Of a DNA stretch of 8,779 nucleotides, positions 5,832 through 8,779 are shown piece by piece (positions within the stretch are counted from its first letter, which is position 1; every line of letters starts with the position of its first letter). The position numbers were made by a program, and so were the translations under genes. The stretch covers positions 1-8,779 of the forward strand of contig CAMBUC010000075.1 of NCBI GenBank assembly GCA_945871045.1. Direction: 5' to 3'. Below the pieces are notes generated by a model, which was given only the letters and a program-made list of their open reading frames with translations, searched no databases and was not told the origin of the DNA. The DNA is from an uncultured bacterium. Its GTDB lineage: Bacteria > Bacillota > Clostridia > Lachnospirales > Lachnospiraceae.

Positions 5832-5865
5832 CAGATGATAAAAGTTGGAAACAGGAGATGCAAAT

Positions 5866-7356
5866 ATGCTGATTATCTTAACACTTAGTCTTGTTATCAC
5901 GTCGATTCTTATGATCTTTCGGAAAAAGAACCAGGAATCCATTTTATTATTGGGATTATGTATTAGTCTGATGATAGAGATCGTTGGAGTAATGCTGTTT
6001 ATCGCAAAAAAAGGTGGAGTGTCCCAGGAAGTGGTACAGTTTTTGTATTTTTCAAAAACGGTACAGAATCAGATGCAGTATTTTTTGATAACATTGAACC
6101 AATTGGGATATATGATAGCAATTGGGCGGATCCTGTTTCCACTTTTTTTGCTTGAAATCGCACTTCAGTATTCTATGATACCGATCATAAGAAAAAACCG
6201 TTTCTGGCAAAAGATCATAGTTATCATTCCTATGATATCTCTGATCATTTACTGGCCGTTTATTTACCGCGGGATCGTTGACCGGTGGGAAGGATTTCAA
6301 CGCGTTTTTGCAAATATAAATATTGCCTGGATCAATGTCTATTTATGGGCTGCCATCATTATTTTATTGATCGAGTTCTTTTCCATCACCATGAAGTTCT
6401 GTAAAAGGCAATTTGTACAGATCATGGTATTTTTGATCGCGATCACAGGTATCTATATTCTGTATTATCGTCAGGACCCGGGGCAGGTATATCGGTTTTA
6501 CAGTTACAGCAATGTATGGAATAATGGAATCGGATACTTGCAGATTGATCCTTCGCTGTTCAGTTATGTGGTACTGGTTGTTGTCAATGTGATCAGTGCA
6601 ATTTTAGGTTTTTTCAGTTTGTTCCGGTATACCAGAGGAACCTATGAAGCGAACATGGAAGACGTTGTGATGGAACGAAAGTTCGATACGGTGCGTATCG
6701 GAGTTTCCATGTTTGTACATAGTATGAAAAATCAGTTGTTGTCAACAAGGATCATTTATAAAAGGATCGATCAGTTGTACGAGCAACCGGAACTGGACAC
6801 GGTTAAATTGAAAGAATATATTGATTCATTAAAAGATGTAAATGATTCGATGCTTACAAGAATTGAGGAATTGTATCGAAGCGTCAAATCCAATTCGATC
6901 TCAATCGTACCGGTGTCAATGTCTGATATCATAGAAAATGCATTGAAACGGTTTCATGAAAAATATCCGGATCATCCGGTTGAAGTCCATAATGATGGAG
7001 TTTCCACGATCTTAGCCGATAAAACGCATTTGTGCGAAGCGTTGTACAATCTCTTGATCAATGCACAGGAAGCGGTGCTGATGACGGAACGGGCAGACGG
7101 AAAGGTTTGTCTGAATTGCAAAAATGAAAGATTATATACCGTGATCGAGGTAAAAGACAATGGTATGGGAATGAGCAAAAGTCAGACAAAGAAGATCTTC
7201 GACCCGTTTTATTCAAGTAAGAATTCGAATTTTAACTGGGGTATGGGATTGTATTATGTACGGGAGGTTGTCAAAAGCCATTTGGGAAGTATGCGTGTAG
7301 AAAGCGATCAGGGGAAGGGAAGCAGTTTTTACATCCTGCTGCCCAAATACCAATAG
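5866..7356 (+). CDS. Seven-helix membrane sensor histidine kinase with an atypical H-box
   Basis: The product has 496 residues. The N-terminal half (1-254) is a membrane sensor with about seven hydrophobic helices near 2-17, 27-46, 83-103, 117-137, 156-176, 185-201 and 232-254, and no large extracellular domain. The C-terminal half is a kinase: H-box FVHSMKNQLL with His285 as the likely phosphate acceptor, then a helical stretch to about 345. It ends with a complete HATPase domain: N-box ALYNLLINAQEA (392-403), G1 DNGMGM (431-436), F-box IFDPFYSS (444-451) and G2 GMGLYYV (459-465). The acidic residue that normally follows the phospho-His is Ser286, and the NP pair reads NQ, so it is not a standard HisKA protein. 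AGGAG (5853-5857) lies 8 bases before the ATG at 5866; a TTG at 5845 in the same frame is a weaker alternative. A response regulator follows 18 bp later as its likely partner. The signal is unknown. Confidence 0.88.
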   Translation: MLIILTLSLVITSILMIFRKKNQESILLLGLCISLMIEIVGVMLFIAKKGGVSQEVVQFLYFSKTVQNQMQYFLITLNQLGYMIAIGRILFPLFLLEIALQYSMIPIIRKNRFWQKIIVIIPMISLIIYWPFIYRGIVDRWEGFQRVFANINIAWINVYLWAAIIILLIEFFSITMKFCKRQFVQIMVFLIAITGIYILYYRQDPGQVYRFYSYSNVWNNGIGYLQIDPSLFSYVVLVVVNVISAILGFFSLFRYTRGTYEANMEDVVMERKFDTVRIGVSMFVHSMKNQLLSTRIIYKRIDQLYEQPELDTVKLKEYIDSLKDVNDSMLTRIEELYRSVKSNSISIVPVSMSDIIENALKRFHEKYPDHPVEVHNDGVSTILADKTHLCEALYNLLINAQEAVLMTERADGKVCLNCKNERLYTVIEVKDNGMGMSKSQTKKIFDPFYSSKNSNFNWGMGLYYVREVVKSHLGSMRVESDQGKGSSFYILLPKYQ

Positions 7357-7374
7357 AGGAAGAGGTAAGTAGTT

Positions 7375-8049
7375 ATGCCGGAAAAGAAAAAAATATTAAT
7401 TGCAGATGATTTCCAATTGCTTCGAGAGGATCTGACAGAACTGATCAACAATCAGAGCGATATGGAAGTTGTTGGAACCGCAACTTCCGGAAAAGAAATT
7501 GTGAACCTGGCAAAGACGGTGGACTATGATCTCATTTTAATGGACATTGAGATGGAGACAATGAGCGCAGGAATTGCGGCAACAGAAGAGATCCGGGATA
7601 AAAATCCGGAGGCAGCAGTCGTATTCCTTACAGCACATGAAACAAGAGAAATGATCATCACTGCCATGGGCGCAGGAGCCCTTGATTATCTGGTAAAGGG
7701 ATGTGAGGATGAAGAAATCCTATATCACATCCGTTGTGCGCTGGAGGGCAATCCCGTGATGTCTGCCAAGATCCATGAGACAGTCATGCAGGAATATGCC
7801 AGATTACAGAAAAGTGAGCGAAGCCTTCTCTTTTTCATAAACAATATTTCAAAATTGACATCAACAGAGCGAGAGATGATCAAGTTTCTTCTACAGGGGT
7901 ATAAAGTGCAGGAGATCGCAAATGCCCGTTGTGTAGAAGTTAGTACGATAAAGACACAGATCAAGGGTCTTTTGAGAAAATTCGGATGTAGCCGTACAAA
8001 AGAAATTGTAGGGATCATTCGTGATTTAAATATAGAGCATTTGTTCTAA
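7375..8049 (+). CDS. NarL/LuxR-type response regulator
   Basis: This is a 224-residue DNA-binding regulator expected to be phosphorylated by the kinase encoded just upstream. The receiver domain (about 5-123) has the acidic pair Asp11-Asp12, phospho-acceptor Asp57 in ILMDIEM, Thr86 in VFLTAHE and Lys108 in DYLVKG, so it looks fully active. A linker with a helical segment (about 130-157) leads to a LuxR-type helix-turn-helix at 160-218: LTSTEREMIKFLLQGYKVQE, then IANARCVEVSTIKTQIKGLL and RKFGCSRTKEIV. The residue four after Asp57, usually Pro, is Glu61, and the loop METMSAGIAAT is one residue longer than in NarL. GAGGAAGAGG lies 9 bases before the ATG. Targets are not known; the tandem repeat before the kinase gene and the downstream phosphofructokinase gene are candidates by position. 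Confidence 0.92.
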   Translation: MPEKKKILIADDFQLLREDLTELINNQSDMEVVGTATSGKEIVNLAKTVDYDLILMDIEMETMSAGIAATEEIRDKNPEAAVVFLTAHETREMIITAMGAGALDYLVKGCEDEEILYHIRCALEGNPVMSAKIHETVMQEYARLQKSERSLLFFINNISKLTSTEREMIKFLLQGYKVQEIANARCVEVSTIKTQIKGLLRKFGCSRTKEIVGIIRDLNIEHLF

Positions 8050-8063
8050 AAAGGAGTGGAAAA

Positions 8064-8779
8064 ATGGGAAAAAGTATTTTAATTGTACACGGTGGCGGAC
8101 CGACTGCGGTGATCAATGCATCTTTGTACGGTGCCATCAAAGAGGCGAAAAAGCATCCGGAAATTGAGCATATTTATGGAGCGAAAAACGGAACCGGCGG
8201 TGTTTTAAGAGAAGAATTGATCGACCTGACAGATGTTCCGGAAGAAAAACTGGAATTATTATTACAGACTCCGGGAAGTGCCATCGGAACCTCCAGAGAT
8301 GAGATCTGGCAGGAAGAGTACGATCGAATGATGGAAGTTGTTGCGAAGTATAACATCGGATACATTCTTTTTAACGGTGGAAACGGAACGATGGACACCT
8401 GTGGAAAAATGTACGAAAATTGCAAGGCAAAAAATATCGATGTCAAGGTTATGGGAATTCCCAAAACCATGGACAATGACTTGTCTATCACGGATCATAG
8501 CCCCGGATTTGGCAGTGCAGCAAGATTTATCGCACAAAGCACCAAGGAGTTGTGCGCCGATGTTGCAGGGCTTGCGATCCATGTGGTAGTTATGGAGGCT
8601 TCGGGAAGGAATGCAGGATGGATCACAGCGGCCTCTGCACTGGCTGCAGATGACGGTGGAATCGGACCGGATCTGATCTATCTGCCGGAGATTCCCTTTG
8701 ATGAAGATAAATATATCGAAGATGTAAAAAAATTACTGGAAAAGAAAAAAGGAATCGTGGTAGTTGCAAGCGAAGGCTT
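8064..8779 (+). CDS. 6-phosphofructokinase, PKTxDND type (3' end cut by window edge)
   Basis: This cytoplasmic enzyme phosphorylates fructose 6-phosphate to fructose 1,6-bisphosphate. Only the first 238 residues, from MGKSILIVHGGGPTAVINAS, are in the window; the open frame runs off the end. The visible motifs are the N-terminal GGGPTAVINAS loop (10-20), GGNGTMDT (105-112), PKTMDNDLS (133-141, with catalytic Asp137), GFGSAA (148-153) and MEASGRNAGW (177-186, with substrate-binding Arg182). The Lys134 of PKT is typical of pyrophosphate-using enzymes, but Gly108 occupies the position where those enzymes have Asp and ATP enzymes have Gly. The phosphate donor is therefore uncertain. Asn107 replaces the usual Asp of GGDG. 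AAGGAG lies 7 bases before the ATG, and the gene starts 14 bp after the response-regulator stop, so it is probably the third gene of that operon. Confidence 0.92.
   Translation, partial: MGKSILIVHGGGPTAVINASLYGAIKEAKKHPEIEHIYGAKNGTGGVLREELIDLTDVPEEKLELLLQTPGSAIGTSRDEIWQEEYDRMMEVVAKYNIGYILFNGGNGTMDTCGKMYENCKAKNIDVKVMGIPKTMDNDLSITDHSPGFGSAARFIAQSTKELCADVAGLAIHVVVMEASGRNAGWITAASALAADDGGIGPDLIYLPEIPFDEDKYIEDVKKLLEKKKGIVVVASEG

Noticed and set aside
5845..5865. TTG start for the histidine kinase (adds seven residues)
   Set aside because: AGGAG at 5853-5857 is correctly spaced for the ATG at 5866, and the first membrane helix begins directly after it.
8338..8589. Plus-strand open frame inside the phosphofructokinase gene
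   Set aside because: It is out of frame within a strongly conserved coding sequence and has no recognisable features.

Overview
The window looks like chromosomal DNA from a low-to-moderate GC Gram-positive anaerobe, most likely a Lachnospiraceae-type Clostridia. The support is the strong AGGAGG-type ribosome sites, SigA-like promoters, a lipobox solute-binding protein with an acidic Ala/Pro/Glu linker, and a phosphofructokinase of the PKTxDND type. This placement is inference from style and gene content; no rRNA or other marker gene is present. There are no mobile elements, CRISPR arrays or tRNA genes, and the region reads as ordinary, intact, densely packed metabolic DNA.

Layout. (1) 1-839, minus strand: a LacX-type aldose 1-epimerase-like gene whose 3' end is cut by the window edge. 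(2) 840-1003: a divergent intergenic region with back-to-back promoter candidates and a repeated A-tract/TCCAC element. (3) 1004-3719, plus strand: a complete NitT/TauT/SsuABC-family ABC importer in the order permease, ATPase, lipoprotein. The first two genes overlap by 25 bp. The lipoprotein gene has its own near-consensus promoter (TTGACA-17-TATATT) in the 74-bp gap before it. (4) 3720-3810: a short junction holding a consensus -10, a small hairpin and a strong intrinsic terminator that ends only 20 bp before the next start codon. (5) 3811-5785: a divergent NagB-family sugar-phosphate isomerase/deaminase and, 1 bp later, a NagA-type N-acetylhexosamine-6-phosphate deacetylase. (6) 5866-8779: a seven-helix sensor histidine kinase, a NarL/LuxR-type response regulator and the start of a phosphofructokinase gene, with gaps of only 18 and 14 bp. 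A consensus -10 preceded by a tandem 11-bp direct repeat lies in front of the kinase.

How the parts may fit. NagA followed by a NagB-type enzyme would convert an N-acetylamino-sugar 6-phosphate to a ketose phosphate (fructose 6-phosphate if the substrate is GlcNAc-6-P), and the phosphofructokinase would commit that to glycolysis. The epimerase-like protein also belongs to sugar metabolism. The ABC importer is not an obvious sugar transporter and its substrate is unknown. The most interesting points are: the NagB-like protein lacks the family's phosphate-loop TGGT motif and its active-site lysine; a terminator sits in the leader of the nagB-like gene; an atypical two-component system (HSMKNQ H-box, no Glu after His) is apparently co-transcribed with a phosphofructokinase; and that phosphofructokinase has a mixed Gly/Lys donor-site signature.
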